A program made the position numbers and the translations under genes. 64,000 bases of DNA, taken from Chloroflexota bacterium (GTDB lineage: Bacteria; Chloroflexota; Dormibacteria; Dormibacterales; Dormibacteraceae). How positions within the stretch are numbered: the stretch's first letter is position 1; the number at the start of each line of letters is the position of its first letter. The DNA is taken from positions 47,255 through 111,254 of the forward strand of contig VBIW01000042.1 in the NCBI GenBank assembly GCA_005880915.1, read 5' to 3'. Below the pieces are notes generated by a model. The model had not been told where the DNA came from. It made no database searches and saw only the letters and a list, made by a program, of their open reading frames with translations. Of this stretch, positions 45,354 to 53,572 are shown piece after piece.

Positions 45354-47300
45354 GTGCCTCTAGGCGCCGCCGCTTTCCTGGCCGCGTGCGCGGCCGCGGG
45401 CTTCGGGATCACCTATCTCTCTGGCGTCCGTTTCAACTTGGAAGAGCGCGTCGTGTTCGGCGCCGTGCTGGGAGCGATGGCTGTGTCGGCTTTCAGCTTC
45501 GTCGCCTCGCTCGCAGCGCGCGACGTCGCTGCTCTCACCGTTCTGGTCGGGCTCGCGGTCGCCGTCGGGGCAGCGGCGGTTGGATTGTTCCGGTGCCGAG
45601 CGCAGCTCGTCGCCGACTGGAGCGATGCACGCCGCCGCTGGATGTATGGGTGGCGTGCTCCAGGCCATCCGTGGCCGCTGCTCGCAGTCCTCGTTGTCTG
45701 CGGAGCGTGGACGGTCCACTTTCTGCACCAGGCCTACGTCTACACTCCGAGCGGCCTGTACGCGGGCTACGTCAACATCTGGGGCGACTGGGCGGCCCAC
45801 CTGAGCTTCGCCGGCTCGTTCGCCTACGGCCACAACTTTCCGCCCGAGTATCCGATCGATCCAGGACACAGGCTCGGCTATCCCTTCATGATCGATTTCT
45901 ACGCGGCGGACCTCGTCCCCCTCGGCCTGTCCCTGACCGAAGCCCTCACCGCGACAACTGCGATGCTCGGGCTGGCGCTGCCTGGGGTCCTGTACCTCGC
46001 CGCGATGCGCTTCACCGCAGGCCGCGCCGCCTCGGTCATTGCCGTCTTCGTCTTCTTGCTGAGCGGCGGATTGGGCTTCGTCTACCTGCTCGGCGACCTT
46101 CGCCGCTCGGGCCTGGCGGTGCTGGGGAGTCTGCCGCGCGAATACACACTGAACCGCGACGTCGACCTGCAGTGGCTGAATCCGGTGCTCGCCTACATCG
46201 TGCCTCAGCGTTCGACTCTGTTCGGCGTCAGCCTCGCGCTGATCCTCCTCGTCCTCCTGTGGATCGCGCTACACGAGAAGCTCGGCTGGCAGCCATTCCT
46301 GTTCGCCGGCCTGGTCGCTGGCGTGATGCCCCTATTCCACGTCCATGCCTACGGCACCGTGGTTGCTCTGCTGGCATTCTGGGCTGTATTCAACCTGCGC
46401 CGGGAATGGATCGCGTTCTTCGTGCCTGCGTTGGTGATCGGCGTCCCGACTCTGGTGTGGATGTGGCCTCCGGACAACACGAGCATCTGCAGCGACCTGT
46501 CCGTCCGAGGCTATTGCATTCAGCTGGGCTGGCTGACCTTCACCGACTGGCAGCGCAACGGGGTGTGGTTGTTCCCGGCGGACTTCATCGGGTTCTGGAT
46601 CTGGAACACCTCAGTGCTCATTCCGCTTGTGGTGATGGGGCACTTAGTTCCGCGGTGGTTTCCGACAGCGTTTCCCAGCTGGTTTGCGCCGATGTGGCTG
46701 TGGTTCGTGGTGCCGAACGTCATCGTGTTGCAGCCCTGGGTGTGGGATAACACGAAGTTCTTCATCTTCTGGGCGATGCTCGGCAGCATCGTCGTGGGGG
46801 GAGTGCTCGCCGGCTTGTTCAGGCGCGGGCCAGGCAGCGCCATCGTGGCGGCTGGCGCGATCGCACTCCTGTGCCTGGCGGGCGCGCTGGACCTGTTACG
46901 AGCGTCTGAGTACGACGTCAGTGCCAACCTCTTCACGGATGCCGGTGGGCTCAAGGTGGCGGACTGGGTGCGTCACCACACGAGCCCGTCCGCGATTTTT
47001 GCGGTGGCGGACGAGCACAACAGCCCGATCCCGACACTGGCGGGCCGCCGGGAGCTGATCGGCTACCCCGGGTGGCTGTGGACCTACGGCCTGGCCGACT
47101 ATGTCCAGAAGGGGGAGGACGACAAGCGGATCCTCGAGGGCGATCCAAGCGCGCTGCAGCTTGCGCACAAGTACCACATCGATTACGTGATGATCGGCCC
47201 GCAGGAGCTGCCACGCGGAGGCAGCCGCGCGTATTGGGATGAGCACGGCACGCGCGTCTACGACGACGGCGAGTACGCGGTTTACCAGGTCAAGAGCTAG
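45354..47300 (+). CDS. Large multi-spanning membrane protein, GT-C-like
   Basis: This 648-residue protein has about thirteen predicted transmembrane segments. A long outer loop after the third or fourth segment contains YAGYVNIWGDWAAHLSFAGSFAYGHNFPPEYPIDPG, with acidic residues placed as in GT-C lipid-linked-sugar transferases. The soluble C-terminal part (about 540-648: DAGGLKVADWVRHHTSPSAIFAV and YHIDYVMIGPQE) resembles the ends of polyprenyl-dependent glycosyltransferases. It follows a PMT gene, which supports a sugar-transfer role. The GTG at 45354 starts the first hydrophobic segment. Its stop overlaps that of the DUF1003 gene. Confidence 0.72.
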   Translation: MPLGAAAFLAACAAAGFGITYLSGVRFNLEERVVFGAVLGAMAVSAFSFVASLAARDVAALTVLVGLAVAVGAAAVGLFRCRAQLVADWSDARRRWMYGWRAPGHPWPLLAVLVVCGAWTVHFLHQAYVYTPSGLYAGYVNIWGDWAAHLSFAGSFAYGHNFPPEYPIDPGHRLGYPFMIDFYAADLVPLGLSLTEALTATTAMLGLALPGVLYLAAMRFTAGRAASVIAVFVFLLSGGLGFVYLLGDLRRSGLAVLGSLPREYTLNRDVDLQWLNPVLAYIVPQRSTLFGVSLALILLVLLWIALHEKLGWQPFLFAGLVAGVMPLFHVHAYGTVVALLAFWAVFNLRREWIAFFVPALVIGVPTLVWMWPPDNTSICSDLSVRGYCIQLGWLTFTDWQRNGVWLFPADFIGFWIWNTSVLIPLVVMGHLVPRWFPTAFPSWFAPMWLWFVVPNVIVLQPWVWDNTKFFIFWAMLGSIVVGGVLAGLFRRGPGSAIVAAGAIALLCLAGALDLLRASEYDVSANLFTDAGGLKVADWVRHHTSPSAIFAVADEHNSPIPTLAGRRELIGYPGWLWTYGLADYVQKGEDDKRILEGDPSALQLAHKYHIDYVMIGPQELPRGGSRAYWDEHGTRVYDDGEYAVYQVKS

Positions 47301-47875
47301 GGCGCCGGGACGCTGATTGGCGGTCGTTCCGCTTCGGTCGGCTTTGGTGCGGGCGGTTCGGTGTTCGACTCGAGTACTTGCTCGAGGCGGCGGGCGAGGC
47401 GCTTCATCTCGCGGTCGCCCCGGTCGAGCCGGTTGACGATCTGCAGCAAGATCTCGTCCTGGTGCATCAGGTGGTTCATCAAGGCCTTCAGCTCTTCCTC
47501 AGCCTTGACGTCGAGCTCGTAGTCGTGCTGTGCGCGCAGCCGATCACGGTCGGCGAAGCGGTTGAGCGCCATCAGGACGACTGAGACCCACAGGGCCGCC
47601 TCGAGGCTGAGGATGAAGTTGAGGAACAGGAACGGGTACTTGTCCCATGGATGGATGAGGTTGAGAGCGTTGAGCCCGACCCACACGACCATGATCCCGA
47701 CCTGGACGAGAACGAAGATCCAGCTGCCGACCAGGCGGGCGAAGTCGTCGGCGACGCGGTCAGCGAAGGTGAGGCGCCGCTCGACCTCGCGGTTCAGGTC
47801 ACGCACCGGGGGATGGTCGTGCTGATGCTTGATCAGGTCCCGGGCGATGTCTTCGATTTCTCGGGCGATGGACAT
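47297..47875 (-). CDS. DUF1003 membrane protein
   Basis: This 192-residue protein matches the DUF1003 family, seen as RLTFADRVADDFARLVGSWIFVLVQVGIMVVWVGLNAL and WDKYPFLFLNFILSLEAALWVSVVLMALNRFADRDRLRAQHDYELDVKAEEEL. Two membrane segments lie at about 47-70 and 82-105. A cytoplasmic coiled coil and a proline-rich tail follow. Its function is unknown. The 245-bp upstream gap holds a cluster of GGCGCC palindromes that may regulate it. Confidence 0.9.
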   Translation of the reverse strand: MSIAREIEDIARDLIKHQHDHPPVRDLNREVERRLTFADRVADDFARLVGSWIFVLVQVGIMVVWVGLNALNLIHPWDKYPFLFLNFILSLEAALWVSVVLMALNRFADRDRLRAQHDYELDVKAEEELKALMNHLMHQDEILLQIVNRLDRGDREMKRLARRLEQVLESNTEPPAPKPTEAERPPISVPAP

Positions 47876-47985
47876 TTGGGGTGTTTTCCTCTGGGGTTGC
47901 TGCGATGACTTCGATCTGTAGCCGCATAGCTTGGCGCAAATGCCCCCTGACTGGCTACAGAAAGTAAGGAATCGGAGGTATCGGG

Positions 47986-48113
47986 TTTTGGCGCCCTGGC
48001 CATCGCGATTCGACCTTTTTGGCGCCAGAACCGTGTATCAGCCGGCCTCAAGAGGAGTTTTTGGCGCCAAAAACGTTTGTCGACAAGGCGCTTTCAAACG
48101 AACCTTTGGCGCC
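47986..48113. promoter_or_regulatory. Cluster of TTTTGGCGCC palindromic boxes upstream of the DUF1003 gene
   Basis: Four GGCGCC cores preceded by T-runs occur at 47990, 48021, 48063 and 48108, with spacings of 31, 42 and 45 bp. The third is a perfect 18-bp palindrome, GTTTTTGGCGCCAAAAAC (48057-48074). A weaker TTGGCGCAAA lies at 47931. The same core occurs in duplicate between hisH and hisF, also at 42-bp spacing. A multimeric DNA-binding protein or an interspersed repeat could explain this. The gap of 245 bp otherwise holds no gene. Confidence 0.6.
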
Positions 48114-48120
48114 TGACGCC

Positions 48121-51100
48121 TCAGCGGTAGTCGTGTGACTTCTGCGCGGGGCGCGGCACGCCCTCCAGCGCCTGGATGTGGCTCGCCAGCACCGAGTAGA
48201 CGCCGTCCTGGCGCTGCATAACTCCGTCGATGATCAGAATCGGCTGCCGGTTGGCGACCTGTCGGTAGCGGTCGTAGACGTCCGGCTTGATCGTCACGTT
48301 GACCTGGCCGAACTCATCCTCCAGAGTGAAGAAGCGGATCTTCTTCGCCGTCGACGGGGCCTGGCGGGTGATCACAAGGCCCGCGACCCGTACGTGCTGA
48401 CCGTTGCGGATGGCTGGGAGCTTGTTGCTTTCGAGCGAGCCCATGGCGCGAAGGCGGTCGCGGCAGAAGTGGATCAGGTGGTGGCCGGTCGACAGGTCGG
48501 AGATCCGGTACTCCAGCTGGTTGGCATCGAAGTCGTCGACGTGAGGTAGGGCCGGAGCGGTGTCGTTGAGGCGCAGCTCGGACTGCTTGTCGATGCCGCA
48601 CCGAAGGCCCTTGCCATGCCACCGTTCCTGCCAGCCCCACAGAAGCTCCCGGCGAGGCCGGCCCAGGGGGTCGAAGGCGCCGACCATCACGAGGTTGCGG
48701 ACGGCCTGCGGACCGATAGGCCCGCCTCGCAGCCTGTTCACGAAATCGTCGAACGATGCAAACGCGCCAACGCGGGTGCGTTCGGTGACGATCGCCGCCC
48801 GTCCTTCCTCGCCAAGGTCGCGGACATAGTTGAAGCCGATTCGCATCGCCAGTCCTGACTCGACACTCTCGGGCAGGCAGCGCACGTCCGAGCGGTTGAC
48901 ATCGACGGGCAGTGCAATAAGCCCGTGTCGCTTCAGGTCCTCGACCAGCACGCTCGGGTGATAGAAGCCCATGGGCTGATTGTTCAAGAGGCCGCATCCG
49001 AACTCCACCGGGTGGTGCAGCTTCATCCATGCCGTTTCGTACGAGGTCCGGGCGAAGGCCGCGGCGTGGGAGCGGCAGAAGCCATAGACGGCAAAGCCCT
49101 GCACCGCCTGGAAGAGCTGGTCCGCGACCTCGCGCGGCACATCGTTGGCGAGGCATCCACCGATGAACTCATCTTCCAGGGATGACATCTCGACGCGGTT
49201 GAGGTGCCTGGTCATCGCGCGACGGAAGCCATCGGCGCGCCCAGGCTTCATGCCGGCGACGTACATGGCGATCTCGATGATCTGTTCCTGGTAGAGGATC
49301 ACGCCGAGCGTGTCCTTGAGGATCGGCTCGAGCAGCGGATGCGCGTAAGTGACCACTTCGCGTCCCTGCTTGCGCCGGATGTAGGGATGGACGGCATTGC
49401 CCTGGATGGGCCCGGGCCGGATGATCGCCACCTCCACCACCAGGTCGTTGAAGCTTTGCGGCCGAGTGCGTGGCAGGGTCTGCATCTGGGCGCGCGACTC
49501 GATCTGGAACACGCCAATGGTGTCGGCGGTGCTGCACATCTCGAAGACAGCAGGGTCTTTCAGCGGCAGCTGGTCGAGGTCAGGCCGGACGCCGGTGGTG
49601 TCCTTGATCAAGTCCAGCGCCTCCGCGACGACAGAAAGCGTGCGCAAGCCGAGCATGTCCATCTTGATCAGGCCCAGGTCTTCGACATCGTCCTTGTTGA
49701 ACTGGACGACGCGCCGTCCCGCCATGGTCGCCGGCTCCACAGGGGCAATGTCGACCAATGGCTCGCCGGTGACGAGCATGCCTCCGTTGTGGATCGACAG
49801 GTGGCGAGGAAACTCGATGACCTCCCGACACAGCTCGAGGAACTGCTGCCAGCTCTGCGGTCGCATGTCGGGGGGAGGGACCGCGCCCGTCATGGAGTCC
49901 TCGACGTCCTCGGTGAACCACCGGTCGACGCCCCTGGCGAGCCGGTCCAGCAGCTCGTCGGAAAACCCCAGCGCCTTGCCCACCTGCCGGATTGCCATCC
50001 GCGGCTGGAAGGTAACGACGTTGCAGACCATTCCGGTCCGCTCCCATCCGTATTTCTCATAGATGTACTGGATGACCTGCTCGCGGTGCGCGGTGGAGAA
50101 GTCGATGTCGATGTCGGGCGTGCTGGTCATCTCCTCGTGCAGGAAGCGCTCGAAGAGCAGGTTGTGTTCGATCGGGTCGACCCGGGTGATGCCGAGCACA
50201 TAGGCGACGATCGAGTCGGCCGCCGAACCACGGCCTTGTCCGGGGACGCCCTTTTCGCGCGCGAACCGCATGAGGTCCCAGTTGATGAGGAAGAACTCGG
50301 CAAGGCCGGTCTTCTGGATGACCTCCAGCTCGTGCTGGAGGCGGCGCGTCACCTCGATCGTGATCGGTTGGTAGCGCTCGCGGACGCCCTCGAAACACAG
50401 CTTGTAGAGAAATGAGAACGGCGTTTCGCCCGCGGGCACCGGGTAACCGGGGAAACGGACCTTGCGGAAGTCAAGGTCGACGTCGCACTCCTGCGCGATG
50501 TCCCACGTCGTGGCCAGCGCCTCTGCGTGCTCTTTGAAAAGTGAGCGCATCTCGGCGCCGCTCTTGAGGTGATGCTCGGAGTTGGAAAAGAGGTGAGGCC
50601 GCGCCTCGTCGAGGGTGGCGCGGTGGCGGATGGCGACCAGCACGTCGTGCAGCCGTCGCCGCTCGGGGACGTGGTAGTGGACCTGGTTGGTGGCGACTAT
50701 GCCTGAGCCACATCGCCGGGCTATTGCAGAGCGGCCTTCGAGCACCCACGGGTCTTCGGGTTGCAGGTGATGGTGCAGCTCGCTGAAGACGTTCTCCCTG
50801 CCCAGCGCCTCCTGCAGCTCGCGCAAACGCTGCTCGCTGTCGGTCGGGCTCAGGTAGAAGAGGTCGCCGCGATGCTCGCCGACTTTCGCGAGCGTAGTGC
50901 GGGCCTCGCCCTTCGGCTGGTCGGCGTGGGCGATGGTGAGGAGGCGACAGAGATTCGAATAGCCGCGGAGATTGCGGGCGATGAGGATCAGCTCGTCACC
51001 GTCGACCTCGAGCGCGCTGCCGATGACGGGCTTGACGCCGAGCTTGCGGCAGGCTTGGAGGTGGCGCACCGCACCGTACACGCCGCCGCGGTCGGTGATC

Positions 51101-51213
51101 GCGAGAGCGGGCATCTCGAGGTCTGCCGCCCGCATCGCAAGCTCGTAAGGATGCGAGCCGCCGTCCAGGAACGAGAAGTTGGAATGGGAGTGAAGCTCTA
51201 CGTAGGGCGTCAC
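48121..51213 (-). CDS. dnaE2: Error-prone DNA polymerase III alpha subunit DnaE2 (ImuC)
   Basis: This 1030-residue C-family polymerase performs SOS-induced translesion synthesis with ImuA and ImuB. The N-terminal PHP domain starts YVELHSHSNFSFLDGGSHPYELA. The polymerase active site is visible as GQGRGSAADSIVAYVLGIT and the acidic PDIDIDFS. Helix-hairpin-helix and OB-fold regions (VRVAGLVITRQAPSTAKKIRFFTLEDEFGQVNV) end the protein. The length and the imuB neighbour separate it from the larger replicative DnaE1. It is the last gene of a four-gene minus-strand operon. Confidence 0.95.
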   Translation of the reverse strand: MTPYVELHSHSNFSFLDGGSHPYELAMRAADLEMPALAITDRGGVYGAVRHLQACRKLGVKPVIGSALEVDGDELILIARNLRGYSNLCRLLTIAHADQPKGEARTTLAKVGEHRGDLFYLSPTDSEQRLRELQEALGRENVFSELHHHLQPEDPWVLEGRSAIARRCGSGIVATNQVHYHVPERRRLHDVLVAIRHRATLDEARPHLFSNSEHHLKSGAEMRSLFKEHAEALATTWDIAQECDVDLDFRKVRFPGYPVPAGETPFSFLYKLCFEGVRERYQPITIEVTRRLQHELEVIQKTGLAEFFLINWDLMRFAREKGVPGQGRGSAADSIVAYVLGITRVDPIEHNLLFERFLHEEMTSTPDIDIDFSTAHREQVIQYIYEKYGWERTGMVCNVVTFQPRMAIRQVGKALGFSDELLDRLARGVDRWFTEDVEDSMTGAVPPPDMRPQSWQQFLELCREVIEFPRHLSIHNGGMLVTGEPLVDIAPVEPATMAGRRVVQFNKDDVEDLGLIKMDMLGLRTLSVVAEALDLIKDTTGVRPDLDQLPLKDPAVFEMCSTADTIGVFQIESRAQMQTLPRTRPQSFNDLVVEVAIIRPGPIQGNAVHPYIRRKQGREVVTYAHPLLEPILKDTLGVILYQEQIIEIAMYVAGMKPGRADGFRRAMTRHLNRVEMSSLEDEFIGGCLANDVPREVADQLFQAVQGFAVYGFCRSHAAAFARTSYETAWMKLHHPVEFGCGLLNNQPMGFYHPSVLVEDLKRHGLIALPVDVNRSDVRCLPESVESGLAMRIGFNYVRDLGEEGRAAIVTERTRVGAFASFDDFVNRLRGGPIGPQAVRNLVMVGAFDPLGRPRRELLWGWQERWHGKGLRCGIDKQSELRLNDTAPALPHVDDFDANQLEYRISDLSTGHHLIHFCRDRLRAMGSLESNKLPAIRNGQHVRVAGLVITRQAPSTAKKIRFFTLEDEFGQVNVTIKPDVYDRYRQVANRQPILIIDGVMQRQDGVYSVLASHIQALEGVPRPAQKSHDYR

Positions 51214-51237
51214 TGTCTCAGAGGTGGATCAGGCGTG

Positions 51238-51290
51238 TTTTGCGCAGAAAGCTCGTTTCGCCCGCGTCGAATCGCTCGTTTTGCACAAAA
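51238..51290 (-). promoter_or_regulatory. Repeated TTTTGC motifs in the gap before dnaE2
   Basis: The 89-bp gap between the DUF6504 gene and dnaE2 holds TTTTGCGC (51238) and TTTTGCACAAAA (51279), 41 bp apart, and a direct repeat GCTCGTTTyGC at 51251 and 51274. The second TTTTGCACAAAA is almost palindromic. They recall the T-run/A-run palindromes at 48.0 kb. No LexA-type site is present here, so dnaE2 most likely depends on the promoter before imuA. Confidence 0.3.
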
Positions 51291-51302
51291 GGTGCGTGAT
51301 CG

Positions 51303-51551
51303 TCAGTCATAGACCCGTTCTAGGAACCATTCGTTGGTCGAGACGTCGCGATACAGCTCGCAGAGCAGGTTGTTGTTGAGCAGCGCCTTCCAGTACTCGC
51401 GAACAACAGGCCTGGTCCACCACGACGTCTCGACTTTCCACCGTGTGATCGGCACGATCGACCCGTTGAAGGCGCCGGAAATTGCGATCGGCGCTCCGCC
51501 GTGGTCGATCGTGACGTCGATGGCGGTGGGGGGAGAGAGCAGGCGTGTCAT
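51303..51551 (-). CDS. DUF6504 family protein of the mutagenesis cassette
   Basis: This 82-residue protein ends with WWTRPVVREYWKALLNNNLLCELYRDVSTNEWFLERVYD, the signature I associate with the small DUF6504 family found beside imuB/dnaE2 genes in high-GC Gram-positives. The N-terminal part has VTIDHGGAPIAISGAFNGSIVPITRWKVETSWW, an apparent beta-rich fold. The frame continues upstream over imuB, but the ATG at 51551 overlaps the imuB stop (ATGA), which fixes the start. Its role in translesion synthesis is unknown; its coupling suggests it belongs to the ImuB complex. Confidence 0.82.
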   Translation of the reverse strand: MTRLLSPPTAIDVTIDHGGAPIAISGAFNGSIVPITRWKVETSWWTRPVVREYWKALLNNNLLCELYRDVSTNEWFLERVYD

Positions 51552-52690
51552 CTTGTCGACATGGCGGCGGCTGCGCCGCCACCTCCCCATGAATGAGGAG
51601 AACCAGAGATCACCTCTTCGCCGAAGCGTTCCTGCAACCGCTCCAGCGCTGCGGTGACCTCTTCGCTCGAGCCGTCGCCGCCTGCCCACAGCCTCAGCTG
51701 ACGCCGCCCCGCACCTTCCAGCACCGGCAGCTCGATCCACAGCTCCGTGATCGGTGCGCGCGGCAGCCATTCCTTGATCCACGCGCCGATCAGCCCGAAC
51801 AGCTCCGCGGTGCTGCTCAGCGGATGGCGGACGACAGATTCGCGCGTCTCCGGAGCCGCTGACTCGAGCTCGAGTCGCACTCTTACTTGCTTGGCGCCCG
51901 CGCCACGCAGACCAAGCTCGTCCGCCAGGTCGCTGCAAAGCCCGCGGGCGACGAAGAGGAGCGCCTCGCGGTCATCGACCGGTTCTTCGAACTGCCGGTG
52001 GGCGCTGGTGAAAAGTGGCGGCCGCCATGCGTCGAGCTGATCGGGTTCGAGACCGCGGGCGAGCAGCACGGCGTGGCGTCCATCGCGACCCAGCTGGCTC
52101 TCCAGCTCTCGCGGACCGATCGCAGCGACGGCACCCAGGGTGCGCAGGCCGAGGAGGTCGAGGCGCTCGAGCTGCTCCGCATCGAGCGGCAGCTCGCGAG
52201 AGGGAAGAGGAGCGAGGAATTCGCGCGCATCTGCAACACGCAGCAGGTGGCCTGGTCGCGCGCGGGCGGCCGCGAGTCGGGCTGAAAATGGTCCCGGTGC
52301 GAGCCCGAGCCGCGGTTCGCGGCCAATCGCCTTCAACAAAAGGTGACGCGCATCGCGGATCGACGTACCGGCGGCCACTACCCCGCTTGTGTCCAGCCAT
52401 GCGATTCCCTCGACTCGCACCTGGACCACCGGAGCGAGGTCGTAGAGGGCGGCCGAGATCAGCTCGCAAATCCGATCCGTGGCTTCCTCGTCCGGTAGCA
52501 CGAAGGTCGCTTGTGGGCAGAGGTGCTCGGCCTGGCGCATCGCCATCCCTGGTGTCACGCCAAAGGGGAGCGTCTCTTCAGACGCCGCGACCACATGCTC
52601 GTCCCAGCGCCCGACGATGACCGGCCTGCCATAGAGGTCGGGCCGGCGAGCCAGCTCCAGGTGCCGGGTCAGACCACAGCAGATGCGCAT
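51548..52690 (-). CDS. imuB: ImuB, inactive Y-family polymerase-like protein
   Basis: This 380-residue protein bridges DnaE2 to the sliding clamp during SOS mutagenesis. It has the Y-family layout, but catalytic residues are missing: the first motif reads MRICCGLTRHLELARR without the metal-binding Asp, and the usual Asp-Glu pair is replaced in VRVEGIAWLDTSG. The fingers/palm segment VIVGRWDEHVVAASEETLPFGVTPGMAMRQAEHLCP is conserved. The last residues (SPHSWGGGGAAAAMSTR) are encoded by a REP-like repeat, so its native C-terminus may have been altered. It overlaps imuA by 22 bases. Confidence 0.9.
   Translation of the reverse strand: MRICCGLTRHLELARRPDLYGRPVIVGRWDEHVVAASEETLPFGVTPGMAMRQAEHLCPQATFVLPDEEATDRICELISAALYDLAPVVQVRVEGIAWLDTSGVVAAGTSIRDARHLLLKAIGREPRLGLAPGPFSARLAAARARPGHLLRVADAREFLAPLPSRELPLDAEQLERLDLLGLRTLGAVAAIGPRELESQLGRDGRHAVLLARGLEPDQLDAWRPPLFTSAHRQFEEPVDDREALLFVARGLCSDLADELGLRGAGAKQVRVRLELESAAPETRESVVRHPLSSTAELFGLIGAWIKEWLPRAPITELWIELPVLEGAGRRQLRLWAGGDGSSEEVTAALERLQERFGEEVISGSPHSWGGGGAAAAMSTR
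51561..51600. repeat. REP-like element, copy 3, inside the 3' end of imuB
   Basis: GGCGGCGGCTGCGCCGCC is followed by CCTCCCCA-TGAA-TGAGGAG (51582-51600), the family hairpin with one change. It lies within the coding end of imuB, just before the overlapping DUF6504 start. It is the only copy in the window inside a gene. Confidence 0.65.
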
Positions 52691-53409
52691 GGCTCAAGCT
52701 CCTGGACTACCTCTGTGACCTGGATCCGGTGATCCGTCAGGGTTTGCGTGCCCAGCGGGTAGCGAATCTCGAGCTCTGTTTCACCCAGTGGAGGCGCCAC
52801 GCGGTTTTTCACGCACCGAGCAGTCACCCGCAACCCGACGAGCTGGCCGCGCTCCCAGATCCAATCCTGGCGCGCAAATCCAAGGCTGAAGCTCGAGGCG
52901 TGGGCAAGCGCTCGGTCTGGGGCGTCGACCACGCCGACGAGCACGGTGCCTGAACGATTGGCGCCAGACTCCAGCGGTCCGAGCCAGTGTTCTGGCACCT
53001 CGCCCAACAAGAGGATGAAGCCCGCCCCCGCGCGAGCCAGCATGGCTGCGGCTTCGCCCGCGACCTCAGGAGCCGGCGCGCGGACGACGGTCAGCGCGCC
53101 AGGCTCAGGGGAGTAGGAAGTCAACATCCACGGGTCAAAACCGCCGCCATCGATGACCATCGCGTGGGCGAACTCGTGGGTCGCCCGGGCGAGAAGCGAC
53201 AGGGCAACGGAGAGCTTGCCGCTGGTCCCGCTCCCGGTCAAGAGCGAGAGCCGGCCTTTAGGCAGGCCGCCGATCCCGGTGAGCCGATCGACCGCGGTTC
53301 CGCTTGACCAGGGCTGCGGGGGCGGCAGCGCCGCCGCCCTCGTCAGCGCCTGGCTGCCGAAACGGACCCGAATCGAGTTGATGGCGGATTCAAGTGCAAC
53401 TTCCTGCAT
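52669..53409 (-). CDS. imuA: ImuA (RecA-like SOS mutagenesis protein)
   Basis: This 246-residue protein has a RecA-like fold and works with ImuB and DnaE2. A P-loop-like motif is visible as LLTGSGTSGKLSVALSLLARA at about residues 57-77, preceded by AVDRLTGIGGLPKGRLS as in RecA-related proteins. The degenerate Walker B region is AMVIDGGGFDPWML. The ATG at 53409 starts the operon imuA-imuB-DUF6504-dnaE2. A perfect LexA-type box lies 60 bp upstream. Confidence 0.85.
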   Translation of the reverse strand: MQEVALESAINSIRVRFGSQALTRAAALPPPQPWSSGTAVDRLTGIGGLPKGRLSLLTGSGTSGKLSVALSLLARATHEFAHAMVIDGGGFDPWMLTSYSPEPGALTVVRAPAPEVAGEAAAMLARAGAGFILLLGEVPEHWLGPLESGANRSGTVLVGVVDAPDRALAHASSFSLGFARQDWIWERGQLVGLRVTARCVKNRVAPPLGETELEIRYPLGTQTLTDHRIQVTEVVQELEPCASAVV

Positions 53410-53468
53410 CTTTCATGGCCTCGTTGGAGAGAGACGCAGGGGAGGAGTGGAGGCACCTCAGACCATAA

Positions 53469-53482
53469 CGAACGAATGTTCG
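53469..53482 (-). promoter_or_regulatory. LexA (SOS) box of the Gram-positive type
   Basis: CGAACGAATGTTCG is a perfect inverted repeat CGAAC-n4-GTTCG, the established LexA site of Bacillus and Actinobacteria. It lies 60 bp upstream of imuA, in the position expected to cover its promoter. It predicts that the whole imuA-imuB-DUF6504-dnaE2 operon is damage-inducible and that the genome encodes a LexA of this type. Confidence 0.88.
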
Positions 53483-53518
53483 CAAGTCAAGAGGCGCGCT
53501 CTCTTCGGGTTTGGAACA

Positions 53519-53562
53519 GCCCCTCCGTCGGCTTCGCAGACACCTCCCATAAATGGGGAGGA
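53519..53562. repeat. REP-like element, copy 4
   Basis: CCCCTCCGTCGGCTTCGCAG leads into CCTCCCA-TAAA-TGGGGAGG (53543-53561). The right arm TGGGGAGGA is 11-13 bases before the ATG of the following oxidase gene, so it may serve as the ribosome-binding site. It lies in the divergent space between imuA and that gene. Confidence 0.75.
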
Positions 53563-53572
53563 CACTTTTCAT

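Noticed and set aside
47986..48113. GGCGCC boxes considered as LexA sites for dnaE2
   Set aside because: They lie after the dnaE2 stop codon, do not match CGAAC-n4-GTTCG, and a perfect LexA box is already found before imuA.
51303..51938. A 211-codon minus-strand gene containing the DUF6504 region
   Set aside because: The upstream two thirds lie over imuB in another frame and are Arg-rich. The ATG at 51551, overlapping the imuB stop, is the better start.
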